Assembly: GCA_046596055.1 (NCBI GenBank)
Contig: JBKJNH010000246.1
Location: 1 to 15,648, forward strand
Length of the DNA stretch: 15,648 bases
Origin: JANPEF01 sp046596055
GTDB taxonomy: Bacteria; Eisenbacteria; RBG-16-71-46; DASYSL01
Direction: 5' to 3'
The translations under genes were made by a program, and so were the position numbers. This document shows positions 1 to 9,000 of this stretch, piece after piece. Numbering within the stretch: position 1 is the first letter of the stretch; each line of letters opens with the position of its first letter. The notes beneath the pieces were generated by a model, which saw nothing but the letters and a program-made list of their open reading frames with translations, was not told the origin of the DNA and did not search any database.

Positions 1-1
1 G

Positions 2-1093
2 GGCTTCCCCGACTTCCCGTGCCCCCCGGAGCTCAAGGTCGCGGCGATCGACGCCATCAACAACGACGTCAATCAGTACGCGATCACCTGGGGTGCCAAG
101 GCGTTCAGAGACGCGCTGGTCGCCAAGCACGAACGCTTCAGCGGGCTCGCCTACGATCCCGAGCGCGAGGTGACCGTCACCTGCGGTTCGACCGAGGCGA
201 TGATCGCCACGCTGCTCGCGCTGGTGAACCCGGGCGAGGAAGTCATCGTCTTCGAGCCGTTCTACGAGAACTACGGCCCCGACGCGATCCTCTCGGGCGC
301 GGTGCCGCGCTTCGTGCGCCTGCGCGAGCCCGACTGGGCGTTCGACCCGGCCGAGCTCGCCGCCGCCTTCACGGACAAGACCCGCGCCATCGTCGTCAAC
401 ACGCCCAACAACCCGACCGGCAAGGTGTTCTCGCGCGAGGAGCTGACGCTCATCGCCGGGCTGTGCCAGCGGCACGACGTGATCTGCGTCACCGACGAGA
501 TCTACGAGCACATGGTCTATGACGGGCTGGAACACGTCGGAATGGCCACGCTTCCCGGCATGCGCGAGCGGACCGTGACCATCAGCGGGCTGTCGAAGAC
601 CTACAGCGTGACCGGCTGGCGCGTGGGCACCGTGCTTGCCCCGGCCGACCTGACCGTTGCGATTCGCAAAGTTCACGACTTTCTGACCGTCGGAGCGCCT
701 GCACCGCTGCAGGAAGCGGGTGTCGCGGCGTTATCATTACCGGACGCGTACTACGCCCGGCTCGCGGCCGACTACGACGAACGGCGCCGCTACCTGGTGC
801 CCGCGCTCGAGGAGGCCGGGTTCCGGACCTTCCAGCCGCACGGGGCGTACTACGTGATGACCGACATCGCGGGCTTCGGCTTCGACGACGACGTGGCGTT
901 CGCGCGCTGGCTCGTCTCGGAGTTCGGGGTCGCTGCGGTGCCGGGCTCGAGTTTCTTTAGCAATCCCGCCGCCGGACGACAGCGCCTGCGATTCCATTTC
1001 GCCCGCAGGCGACCGACGCTCGAAGCGGCAGTGGAACGATTGATGAACGTTCGTGGCCGTGCCCGAGCCAAGGCCGGCGCCATGGGCGCCTGA
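2..1093 (+). CDS. Class I/II PLP-dependent aminotransferase (5' partial)
   Basis: This is a fold-type I aminotransferase whose start lies outside the window; the frame is open from base 2. The first visible residues, G-F-P-D-F-P, match the start of the conserved core in the kynurenine/methionine/aspartate-type aminotransferases, so probably only a few dozen residues are missing. Further motifs are NQYA, then N-N-P-T-G-K (cofactor/substrate binding), D-E-I-Y-E, and SLSKTYSVTGWR-like 'SGLSKTYSVTGWRVG'. The Schiff-base lysine of the last motif is encoded at 596-598. The conserved C-terminal arginine region (R-L-R-F-H-F) is present, so the catalytic half is intact. The family transfers an amino group from an amino acid to a 2-oxoacid in the cytoplasm; the exact substrate cannot be read from the sequence. 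The S41 protease gene follows after 31 nt on the same strand and may be co-transcribed. Confidence 0.93.
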   Translation, partial: GFPDFPCPPELKVAAIDAINNDVNQYAITWGAKAFRDALVAKHERFSGLAYDPEREVTVTCGSTEAMIATLLALVNPGEEVIVFEPFYENYGPDAILSGAVPRFVRLREPDWAFDPAELAAAFTDKTRAIVVNTPNNPTGKVFSREELTLIAGLCQRHDVICVTDEIYEHMVYDGLEHVGMATLPGMRERTVTISGLSKTYSVTGWRVGTVLAPADLTVAIRKVHDFLTVGAPAPLQEAGVAALSLPDAYYARLAADYDERRRYLVPALEEAGFRTFQPHGAYYVMTDIAGFGFDDDVAFARWLVSEFGVAAVPGSSFFSNPAAGRQRLRFHFARRRPTLEAAVERLMNVRGRARAKAGAMGA

Positions 1094-1112
1094 GCGGTAC
1101 CTGAGCAGCACC

Positions 1113-1120
1113 GAGGAGGA
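1113..1120 (+). promoter_or_regulatory. Ribosome binding site of the S41 protease
   Basis: A strong purine-rich GAGGAGGA lies four bases before the ATG at 1125. It decides the start: an upstream in-frame start at 1053 would overlap the aminotransferase and would bury the signal peptide 24 residues inside the protein. Confidence 0.75.
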
Positions 1121-1124
1121 CCCG

Positions 1125-2732
<1,608 letters not shown>

Positions 2733-2764
2733 AGAGAGCAAGTCCCACTCACTCCGACCGCCGT

Positions 2765-2780
2765 CGCGGGCCCGCCCGCG
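2765..2780 (+). terminator. Possible hairpin after the S41 protease
   Basis: CGCGGG, a four-base CCCG loop, then CCCGCG form a 6-bp all-GC stem 32 nt after the stop codon. No T-run follows, so intrinsic termination is uncertain. The rest of 2733-2952 contains no ORF with a recognisable product. Confidence 0.3.
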
Positions 2781-2880
2781 GCGGCGATCTTGCTATCCGG
2801 GGTGTTCGCCGCGCAGATTGTCGTGATGGATTGTAATGGGCTGAAGGCGAGGCGGGTGTCACCCCAGGTCTTCTACGAGC

Positions 2881-2924
2881 AAAAGGCGCCGGCCTCTCCC
2901 CGGGTTCTCACCCGGGAAGAAGCC
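2881..2924 (-). terminator. Candidate intrinsic terminator of the copper-radical oxidase gene
   Basis: Starting 28 nt after the oxidase stop codon, the minus-strand RNA can form a 14-bp stem (2924-2911 with 2904-2891) closing a six-base loop. On that strand every position pairs, including two G-U wobbles. On the plus strand the same two positions are C-A mismatches, which points to a minus-strand RNA function. A UUUU run follows after a GGCGCC spacer (2884-2881). The U-tract is not immediately adjacent to the stem, so the terminator is slightly atypical. Confidence 0.55.
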
Positions 2925-2952
2925 GTCGGTTCCATGCAGACGCGCTACGCTA

Positions 2953-5900
2953 CTACTCGCCCCCGGCTAGTAGCACCACCTTCTTGCGACTCGCCCAGCC
3001 TTGCGACTCCATGCGATAGAAGTAGACTCCACCCCCGAGCCGAGCGCCGCGTTCGTCGCGCCCATCCCATACGACGACGCCGGGACCGGCGGGCGAGTCG
3101 CCATGGACGAGCGTCCGCACTCTCCGTCCCGAGGCGTCGTAGATCCGGATCGAAACCGGACCCGCAGTCGCGAGCGAGTAGGCGATCGACGTCGAGCCGA
3201 GAGAGGGATTGGGGCGAGCCGCGCCGAGCGAGTACACGAACGTTGGACCCGTGGCAACGGGGTCAGCCTCACGCACCCCGGCTCCGGCGCGCAGGTTCGT
3301 CGTCCTCGACTTGGCTCGCACGAACCAGGTCCGCGACATGCCGGCAGCGACCGGCAACTCAGAGAGATCGAGGGAGATCTCCTCGTTCGCAAGGAGCCTA
3401 CGGGCGCCCGGACGTGCGCCAGCCCCTTCTGCACTTGTGACCGGTCCCTGACCCTTGGTCGAAAGGGATACACGGGCCGAGGACTCCGGCGAATTCTCGA
3501 CGTCGATGCGCCCCAGGCTCTTCAGCTGGAAGGGCAGCTCCGAGAAGAGCCGCACACGTTCGGCGGTGAAGTCGAACGTCACCTCCGTGAACTCGAGCCT
3601 TGGTTCGAACCGGGCAACGGCGGTCCACGTCCCCTCGGGGTCGAGCACCTGGACGGTGACCATCGGATCTGCCTCGACTGGAGGCAGATCGCGCGAACTC
3701 CGCCGGCTCCGCACGACGAATGGGCGGAACTCCTCCGCCGCTCCCGCGAAGTCCACGTAAAGCGTGTCCTCCTCGTCGACCTGCTGGATCATCCCGAAGC
3801 GACCGAGCGCCGTCGAAGCGACATCGCCCAAGCGATCGGTCCACACACCTGCCGGCTCCTCCAACGTTCCGGCGTAGCTCGTGGTCGAGCTGGCGAAGGA
3901 CTCGAGGTGACTCGGGTGATCCACCGACCACGCCTCGAGGTCGTCCACCTGGGTCTCGGACCCGGCGCGCTGCTCGACGGTGAGAGTGGCGTGACCCGAA
4001 CTCGCCCCACCGGCAAACTTGATCGGAGTATCGTCCTCCGACTGGCTCGCCAGTGTGTTCGTCATGGCTCCTTCGCCGTCGCCGGAGAAAGTGATCACGG
4101 CGCCCTCGCCGCCTCCCTCGCAGCCGGCGGTGCAAGTTGGCTCTTCCGGCGTGAGGCCCGCGCCGATCCGGATCCACTTGCCGACCGCCGGAGCGTAGTT
4201 TGATCGGTTGACGAAGAGGAGATAGTCACCCGGGGGAGCGACGCTGCTGTTGAGCGGCGACGTTACGAGTATCTGGTTGTAATCGCACTCGGCCTGGAAG
4301 CTGAGCGGGATGTAGCGCTGGTCCTGGTTGAAGCCGTGGGTCGAAGCTGCGGGCCGAATCAGGACGACCGAGCTCGGCAGGTTCGCGTTCGCCTCGACGC
4401 AGACGAGGAACTCCGTGTTGTACGGTACGTTGTCGGTCGGGGTGATGGACATGCGAGTCCGGAGACCGCCGCCGGAGTTGAAGAGGTACGGCGGGCAGAA
4501 CATCGTCGCCTTTCGCGAGTCGATGCCCGCCTGGCTCGATCCGCTGCCGCTGGCCGCCAGCACGCGGCCATCCGGAAGGAGGATTGCGTTCGAGTGGTAA
4601 CCCCGGATCGTGCTGTCCGCCGCGAGCGCCGAGGAGCCCGTGAGCGGCGTCCACGTCGAGCTGCCGACGCTCCAGATGCTCGGCGTGAAGATCGGGTCCC
4701 TGTTCTCGCTGTTGCGGACCCAATTCGTACCTCCGGTGGCCAGCACGTCGCCAGAGGGGAGAATCACGAGGTTGTGATTGACTCGCCCGAGGCCCATGTC
4801 CGACGTCGTCGTCCAGCTCGATGGAAGCGGAGAAGCGGTCAGGTTGATCCGCTGCGTCGTGGCCACGGCGAGCGACCCCTGGGCGTCGGTGTCGCGGCTC
4901 CCGCAGCGCATGACTTCCCCAGGGCGAAACATGACGGCGGAGCCGCTTCGATAACCCGGGGTGGGGTTCGCGGGAAACGGACGCCAGTAGGAGCTCGTTC
5001 CGTTCCTCACAAGATAACGTGTCGTGTCGGTGGGCCCGGCGAAGAACACGCGCACGGAGTCCGTGCCCGGCGCGACGAAGTGGAACGGATACAAGTCCTG
5101 GCGCTTCTGGGAGCCGATGAAGCTCCATGCGCCCGTCGAGGGCGAGTACACCTCCTGCTTGCGGGACCAGTTGAGATACTTGGCAACGCCGGTGTGGCCA
5201 GTCATGGCGCGCTGAGGATGCGAAGGAAAGGTCTCCCACGACTCGACGTCGTGCGCGAGGGAATCGATCGAGACCGACCAGGACTCGGCCGACGCCGTCC
5301 CGCCCGTGTCTCCCCCTGAGAGCACCAGTCGATCGTTGCCCGGATCGACGTCCCCCGCGAGGCGGTAGCGGGCCGAAGGGGCCGTCGCTCCCACGGAGAC
5401 CTGCTCCCAGCGGTAGTTCGCGGAGGAGGTCGAGTCGGGGATCCAGAGGATCCACAGGCCGTTCGAAAGCCCGCCGCGCTCCTGTCCGCCGAAGACGAGG
5501 AAGCGCTTCTTGTAATTGGAGTTCGGGGCCGCGTTGTTCGTCGTGTTCCTCGTGCTGGGATCGAACACGAACAAATGGCCGTGTCTTGACGGGGGCGGCG
5601 TCCCGTCGACGGTCATGGTGCTCCAGGCGGGAGTCCCAGTGAGCGAGAGCGCGTGGAGGGTGCTGTCGATCGGCACGTCGGACGCACCCGCGCCGCCAAA
5701 GACGAGCATGCGCTTGTTGATCGGATCGTAAACTGCCGTGTGGCCTTGGCGGGCAGCAGGTCCGCCGGAGGCGGTCAGCTGCTCCCAGGAGTACTCGGCT
5801 GGGTTCATGTTCGTCTTCCGGAGGATCCAGAGATCGTTCTGTACCGCAGAGGCCGTCTTCCCGCCGAACACCAGCAGCAGCGTATCCTGGAAGACGATCG

Positions 5901-6798
5901 AACTGTGGCGGAAGCGTGCAGCGGGTTTGGCTACGCTTCCGCCAGCACCCTGAACAGCGCTGTACTCATCGTCGAGATCCGGTTCGGAACTGCGGTAGAT
6001 GAACCACGCGTCCTGTCGAGGCGACCCATCGTCCTGTCGGCCGCCGAAGATGGTCCATTGTGAGTAGCCCGCATTCCACGACGCCGAGTGGCCGTCGCGA
6101 GCGACCGGCCAGTTCGTCGAGAGACCCTTGCCCGGAGGAATCCACTCCCCCACGACACCCAGCCCGAGGCGCTGCACGCTGTCCGGCGCGAGCGCGCCGG
6201 TCGAGAGGTTCGACTTTCCGCCGAACGTTTGCAGATCGATGAACGTGCTCCCGGAGGAGACGAGCGCGGAGCCGTCCGGAAGGGTGGTAGTCGTTGGATA
6301 CCAGCGCCGCTGTCCCATGTTTCCTGTTGCCTGCCCGGTGCGCGTCGACGGCGTGAACAGTGCGCTCGTCGCAACTCCAATCTCGCCGCCTTCGGTTCCG
6401 CCCGTGATGAGGATCTTGCCGTCCGCAAGTGCCGAGTGGCCGGTGCAGAAAATGTTGTGCGGAGGATCATTCCCGGGTGTCAAGTCCGTGAAGTGGCTGC
6501 TCGGGTAACTCGTGCAGTCCTGATTTCCGGTCGTCGAGCCGGCGGTCCAACCCCAGATCCCGCCGTGGAAACCAGGTCCGCTCACATGGTTGCTGTCGTA
6601 GTACAGGAGCTGGCTGTGGTAGTTCGAGTAGCCCCGGGTGAGAATCATGTGAACGGCCTGATCATCCCACTGACTGCCGGTGCCATACTTGCTCGTCCAT
6701 CGGCCTGTGACGTTCACCTGGGCGAACGCGAGTGCGCCGGGCAGCAAGAGGGATCCGACAAGGCCTGTGAACATAGCCGCGCGGATGAGCACGTGCAT
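2953..6798 (-). CDS. Secreted copper-radical oxidase (galactose/glyoxal oxidase-like, AA5-type) with inserted Kelch repeats
   Basis: A 1281-residue exported protein. The start at 6798 is chosen because AGAGG lies just upstream and a signal peptide follows directly (cut near F-A-Q, residue 27); a longer reading frame to 6882 adds only Arg/Ser-rich residues. The copper-radical oxidase residues are all visible: Cys118 (I-F-C-T-G-H) and Tyr167 (R-W-Y-P-T), which would form the Cys-Tyr cofactor, then Tyr734-His735 (G-Y-H-S-N) and His821 (S-T-H-G-F). The His-to-His spacing is 86, against 85 in galactose oxidase. The DUF1929-like early-set domain ends near residue 880. Between Tyr167 and Tyr734, residues about 185-540 carry around six ordinary Kelch motifs (F-G-G...W), an insertion relative to simple family members. 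Residues about 900-1190 are unassigned. Residues about 1195-1281 are a FlgD-Ig/T9SS-like C-terminal module. The family oxidises alcohols or aldehydes to produce H2O2; the substrate is unknown here. Confidence 0.9.
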   Translation of the reverse strand: MHVLIRAAMFTGLVGSLLLPGALAFAQVNVTGRWTSKYGTGSQWDDQAVHMILTRGYSNYHSQLLYYDSNHVSGPGFHGGIWGWTAGSTTGNQDCTSYPSSHFTDLTPGNDPPHNIFCTGHSALADGKILITGGTEGGEIGVATSALFTPSTRTGQATGNMGQRRWYPTTTTLPDGSALVSSGSTFIDLQTFGGKSNLSTGALAPDSVQRLGLGVVGEWIPPGKGLSTNWPVARDGHSASWNAGYSQWTIFGGRQDDGSPRQDAWFIYRSSEPDLDDEYSAVQGAGGSVAKPAARFRHSSIVFQDTLLLVFGGKTASAVQNDLWILRKTNMNPAEYSWEQLTASGGPAARQGHTAVYDPINKRMLVFGGAGASDVPIDSTLHALSLTGTPAWSTMTVDGTPPPSRHGHLFVFDPSTRNTTNNAAPNSNYKKRFLVFGGQERGGLSNGLWILWIPDSTSSANYRWEQVSVGATAPSARYRLAGDVDPGNDRLVLSGGDTGGTASAESWSVSIDSLAHDVESWETFPSHPQRAMTGHTGVAKYLNWSRKQEVYSPSTGAWSFIGSQKRQDLYPFHFVAPGTDSVRVFFAGPTDTTRYLVRNGTSSYWRPFPANPTPGYRSGSAVMFRPGEVMRCGSRDTDAQGSLAVATTQRINLTASPLPSSWTTTSDMGLGRVNHNLVILPSGDVLATGGTNWVRNSENRDPIFTPSIWSVGSSTWTPLTGSSALAADSTIRGYHSNAILLPDGRVLAASGSGSSQAGIDSRKATMFCPPYLFNSGGGLRTRMSITPTDNVPYNTEFLVCVEANANLPSSVVLIRPAASTHGFNQDQRYIPLSFQAECDYNQILVTSPLNSSVAPPGDYLLFVNRSNYAPAVGKWIRIGAGLTPEEPTCTAGCEGGGEGAVITFSGDGEGAMTNTLASQSEDDTPIKFAGGASSGHATLTVEQRAGSETQVDDLEAWSVDHPSHLESFASSTTSYAGTLEEPAGVWTDRLGDVASTALGRFGMIQQVDEEDTLYVDFAGAAEEFRPFVVRSRRSSRDLPPVEADPMVTVQVLDPEGTWTAVARFEPRLEFTEVTFDFTAERVRLFSELPFQLKSLGRIDVENSPESSARVSLSTKGQGPVTSAEGAGARPGARRLLANEEISLDLSELPVAAGMSRTWFVRAKSRTTNLRAGAGVREADPVATGPTFVYSLGAARPNPSLGSTSIAYSLATAGPVSIRIYDASGRRVRTLVHGDSPAGPGVVVWDGRDERGARLGGGVYFYRMESQGWASRKKVVLLAGGE

Positions 6799-6892
6799 GC
6801 GAACCTCTGATGTTCGGGTCGAACGAGAACTTTCGCGGGAGGCCGTGGCGCGGGACGGGCGGGGGGTGCGGGCCGCAAGCACTTTGCCGCAC

Positions 6893-6922
6893 TTGAAAAA
6901 ACAAAAGTCAAGCTTGTATAAT
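6893..6922 (+). promoter_or_regulatory. Near-consensus sigma70-type promoter for the repeat protein
   Basis: TTGAAA (6893-6898) and a perfect TATAAT (6917-6922) are separated by 18 bp, in a conspicuously A/T-rich patch inside a GC-rich genome. An 8-bp palindrome, CAAGCTTG (6909-6916), abuts the -10 box and could be an operator or chance. Transcription would begin near 6929, leaving about 40 nt before the ATG at 6970. The remainder of the divergent region (6799-6892) is GC-rich, and no convincing promoter for the minus-strand oxidase gene is visible in it. Confidence 0.7.
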
Positions 6923-6969
6923 CAAAGCCCGTGGAATCGATCCCGAAACCTACACCCTTGGGCCGCGCC

Positions 6970-8982
6970 ATGACTCCTTCTCATCAACTTGTAGTTTGCT
7001 CTCTGGTCGCGGCATGCCTCGCCCTGGACACCGGTTCCGCGCATGCGCAATGGCGCCCCGGGGGAGTCCCGGTTGCGACCACCGGATACCAGGATCTCGG
7101 CAGGATCGCTTCCGACGGGGGCGGCGGTGCCTACGTGGTTTGGCGGGACTATCGCGATGAGGTAACGAACGACAGCGACGTTTACCTGCAGCACTTGACC
7201 GGTCATGGATTCACTTCGCCTGGGTGGCCCGATGTCGGCAGGGTGGTCGTCGGAACCTCACGCCCGGAGGTCGGCGTCATTGAGAGCGATGGACTCGGAG
7301 GTGCGCTCGTCGCATGGCTGGAGCTTGCGCCATCCGTCGATGGCCAGCCGAGTGGTTACGACATCTATCTTCAACGCGTGCTTGCCGACGGCACGAGAGC
7401 CCCAGGTTGGCCGCCTCTCGGATTTCCAGTCTGCATCGCCCCCAACTATCAAAACTTGAGCTTGGGTTCGATCGCCCGTGACGGGTTCGGGGGTGCATAC
7501 GTCGTGTGGGACGATCGGCGCGACGGGGAGTTCGGCTACATCTCGCGGATCACGCACGACGGGCAACTCGCTCCAGGCTGGCCGCCGAATGGCCGCCGGA
7601 TCGTGAACCACTCCGGGACGAATCGCTCTCCTCGCGTCTGTCCCGACGGCGCGGGTGGCGTGTTGGTGTCGTGGGGGGACTCGCGGCTGCAGCACCCAAC
7701 GTTGGGGGCCTCAATCTACGCACTTCGACTCCTGCCGACCGGAGAGCCCTGCCCGGGCTGGCCGGTGGAAGGCGTTCCGCTCCAGACGATCGGCACGTAT
7801 CAGGATTATCGGCACATGGTGTCCGACGGGAGCGGTGGAGCCTTCGTGGTCTTCAACGACAATCGGCAGGGAACTTCGCCAGCCAACCCGCTTCACTACG
7901 ACATCTACGCCCAGCACGTTCGTGGTGACGGCGCCGTCGACTCTCGCTGGCCCGCGAACGGATATCCGGTCAGCGCCACCTCGGGTTCGCAGTACACGTT
8001 CAAGGTCGACACCGACGGGCTTGGCGGGTTCGTCGTGGGCTGGGAGGATCTGCGCGACGGTGGGTGGAAGGCGTATGCGCAGCGCGTTCGCGAGGACGGG
8101 ACGTTGCCGGCGGGCTGGGCTCCCAACGGGACTCTCCTCTCGAACGCGCCCGGCCAGCACCTCGTTGTCGACGTGGTGGGAGACGGCAGCGGCGGGCTCT
8201 ATGCGTTCTGGGAGCGCTTTGGTTTCGATATTTCCTCAGACATCCTGGGCCAGCATTTGAACGCGATCTCGCAGTCGGCCCCCGGTTGGGGTCCGGGCGG
8301 GATCCACATCTCGCCGGAGGACGCTCCCATCTCATGGTTCGATCCAGAGGCGGTGTCCGACGGGAAGGGGGGCGCACTCGTCTCCATCCGCCAGACTTAC
8401 ATCCACGTCCAACGCATCGCAGGCGACGGGCCGGTCGCGACGCGGCCTTCGCTCATCGACGCGGCGGTCGAGGGGAACTCAGTGACCGTGCGCTGGCACG
8501 CGAGCGACACGGCGCGCCTCGTCGCCGAGGTCGAGCGGCGCGATCCCGGGCATGACTCGTGGACCGCGCTCGGCGCCGCGAACGTGCTCGGGCCCGACCT
8601 TTTTGCGTACACGGATTCGGAGCTCGCGCCAGGCACGTATGCCTACCGGCTTCGGTTGCGTGACGCTTGGGGTGATGCTCTGAGCGAGGAGACCGAAGTC
8701 ACGGTCGAGTCGCTCGCACGGCTGGCGCTCGTCGGGTTTCGACCGAACCCCGCCGCGGGGGTACCCGTCCTCGCGTTCTCACTGCCGGATGAGCGAGCCG
8801 GGCGGCTCGAGGTGATCGACGTGCGTGGGCGCGTCGTGCACGGTCGCGATCTCGAAGGCTTCGGAGTCGGACCGCACACGCTTCCCCTGGGCAGAGACAT
8901 CCGACTGGGAGCGGGAGTCTACTGGGTGCGCCTCACGCATCCCTCAGGCGTGCTGACGAAGAAGGGGCTGGTCGTTCGGTAG
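6970..8982 (+). CDS. Exported eight-repeat beta-propeller-like protein with C-terminal sorting-type module
   Basis: A 670-residue protein with a signal peptide (cut near A-H-A-Q). Eight repeats follow, marked by D-G-x-G-G-a-x-V-x-W with Asp at residues 49, 107, 171, 226, 286, 349, 405 and 464. They are spaced 55-64 residues apart, and most continue with D-x-R, I/V-Y-x-Q-x-V/L and a P-G-W-P-x-x-G turn. This regularity suggests an eight-bladed propeller, though no enzyme motif is seen. Residues about 490-575 look like a fibronectin-III-type sandwich. Residues about 580-670 (R-P-N-P entry, final G-V-Y-W strand, K-K-G tail) resemble the C-terminal module of the divergent oxidase. No clear ribosome site precedes the ATG. 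An in-frame GTG at 6931 lies within two bases of the predicted transcription start and would give a leaderless alternative. The substrate or partner is unknown. Confidence 0.85.
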   Translation: MTPSHQLVVCSLVAACLALDTGSAHAQWRPGGVPVATTGYQDLGRIASDGGGGAYVVWRDYRDEVTNDSDVYLQHLTGHGFTSPGWPDVGRVVVGTSRPEVGVIESDGLGGALVAWLELAPSVDGQPSGYDIYLQRVLADGTRAPGWPPLGFPVCIAPNYQNLSLGSIARDGFGGAYVVWDDRRDGEFGYISRITHDGQLAPGWPPNGRRIVNHSGTNRSPRVCPDGAGGVLVSWGDSRLQHPTLGASIYALRLLPTGEPCPGWPVEGVPLQTIGTYQDYRHMVSDGSGGAFVVFNDNRQGTSPANPLHYDIYAQHVRGDGAVDSRWPANGYPVSATSGSQYTFKVDTDGLGGFVVGWEDLRDGGWKAYAQRVREDGTLPAGWAPNGTLLSNAPGQHLVVDVVGDGSGGLYAFWERFGFDISSDILGQHLNAISQSAPGWGPGGIHISPEDAPISWFDPEAVSDGKGGALVSIRQTYIHVQRIAGDGPVATRPSLIDAAVEGNSVTVRWHASDTARLVAEVERRDPGHDSWTALGAANVLGPDLFAYTDSELAPGTYAYRLRLRDAWGDALSEETEVTVESLARLALVGFRPNPAAGVPVLAFSLPDERAGRLEVIDVRGRVVHGRDLEGFGVGPHTLPLGRDIRLGAGVYWVRLTHPSGVLTKKGLVVR

Positions 8983-9000
8983 CCTTGGTGGTGCCGGGGG

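Noticed and set aside
2790..3440. Plus-strand frame of 216 codons spanning the intergenic region and the oxidase 3' end
   Set aside because: Arg/Ser/Pro-rich, no ribosome site, mostly antisense to the oxidase C-terminal module.
3001..4203. Plus-strand frame of 400 codons opposite the oxidase gene
   Set aside because: Arg/Pro/Gly-rich with no recognisable motif. The minus strand encodes the DUF1929-like, linker and C-terminal module of the oxidase across the same bases.
6883..6911. TTGACT on the minus strand as a -35 box for the oxidase gene
   Set aside because: At 17-18 bp downstream the sequence is GGCAAA or GCAAAG, which does not resemble a -10 box.
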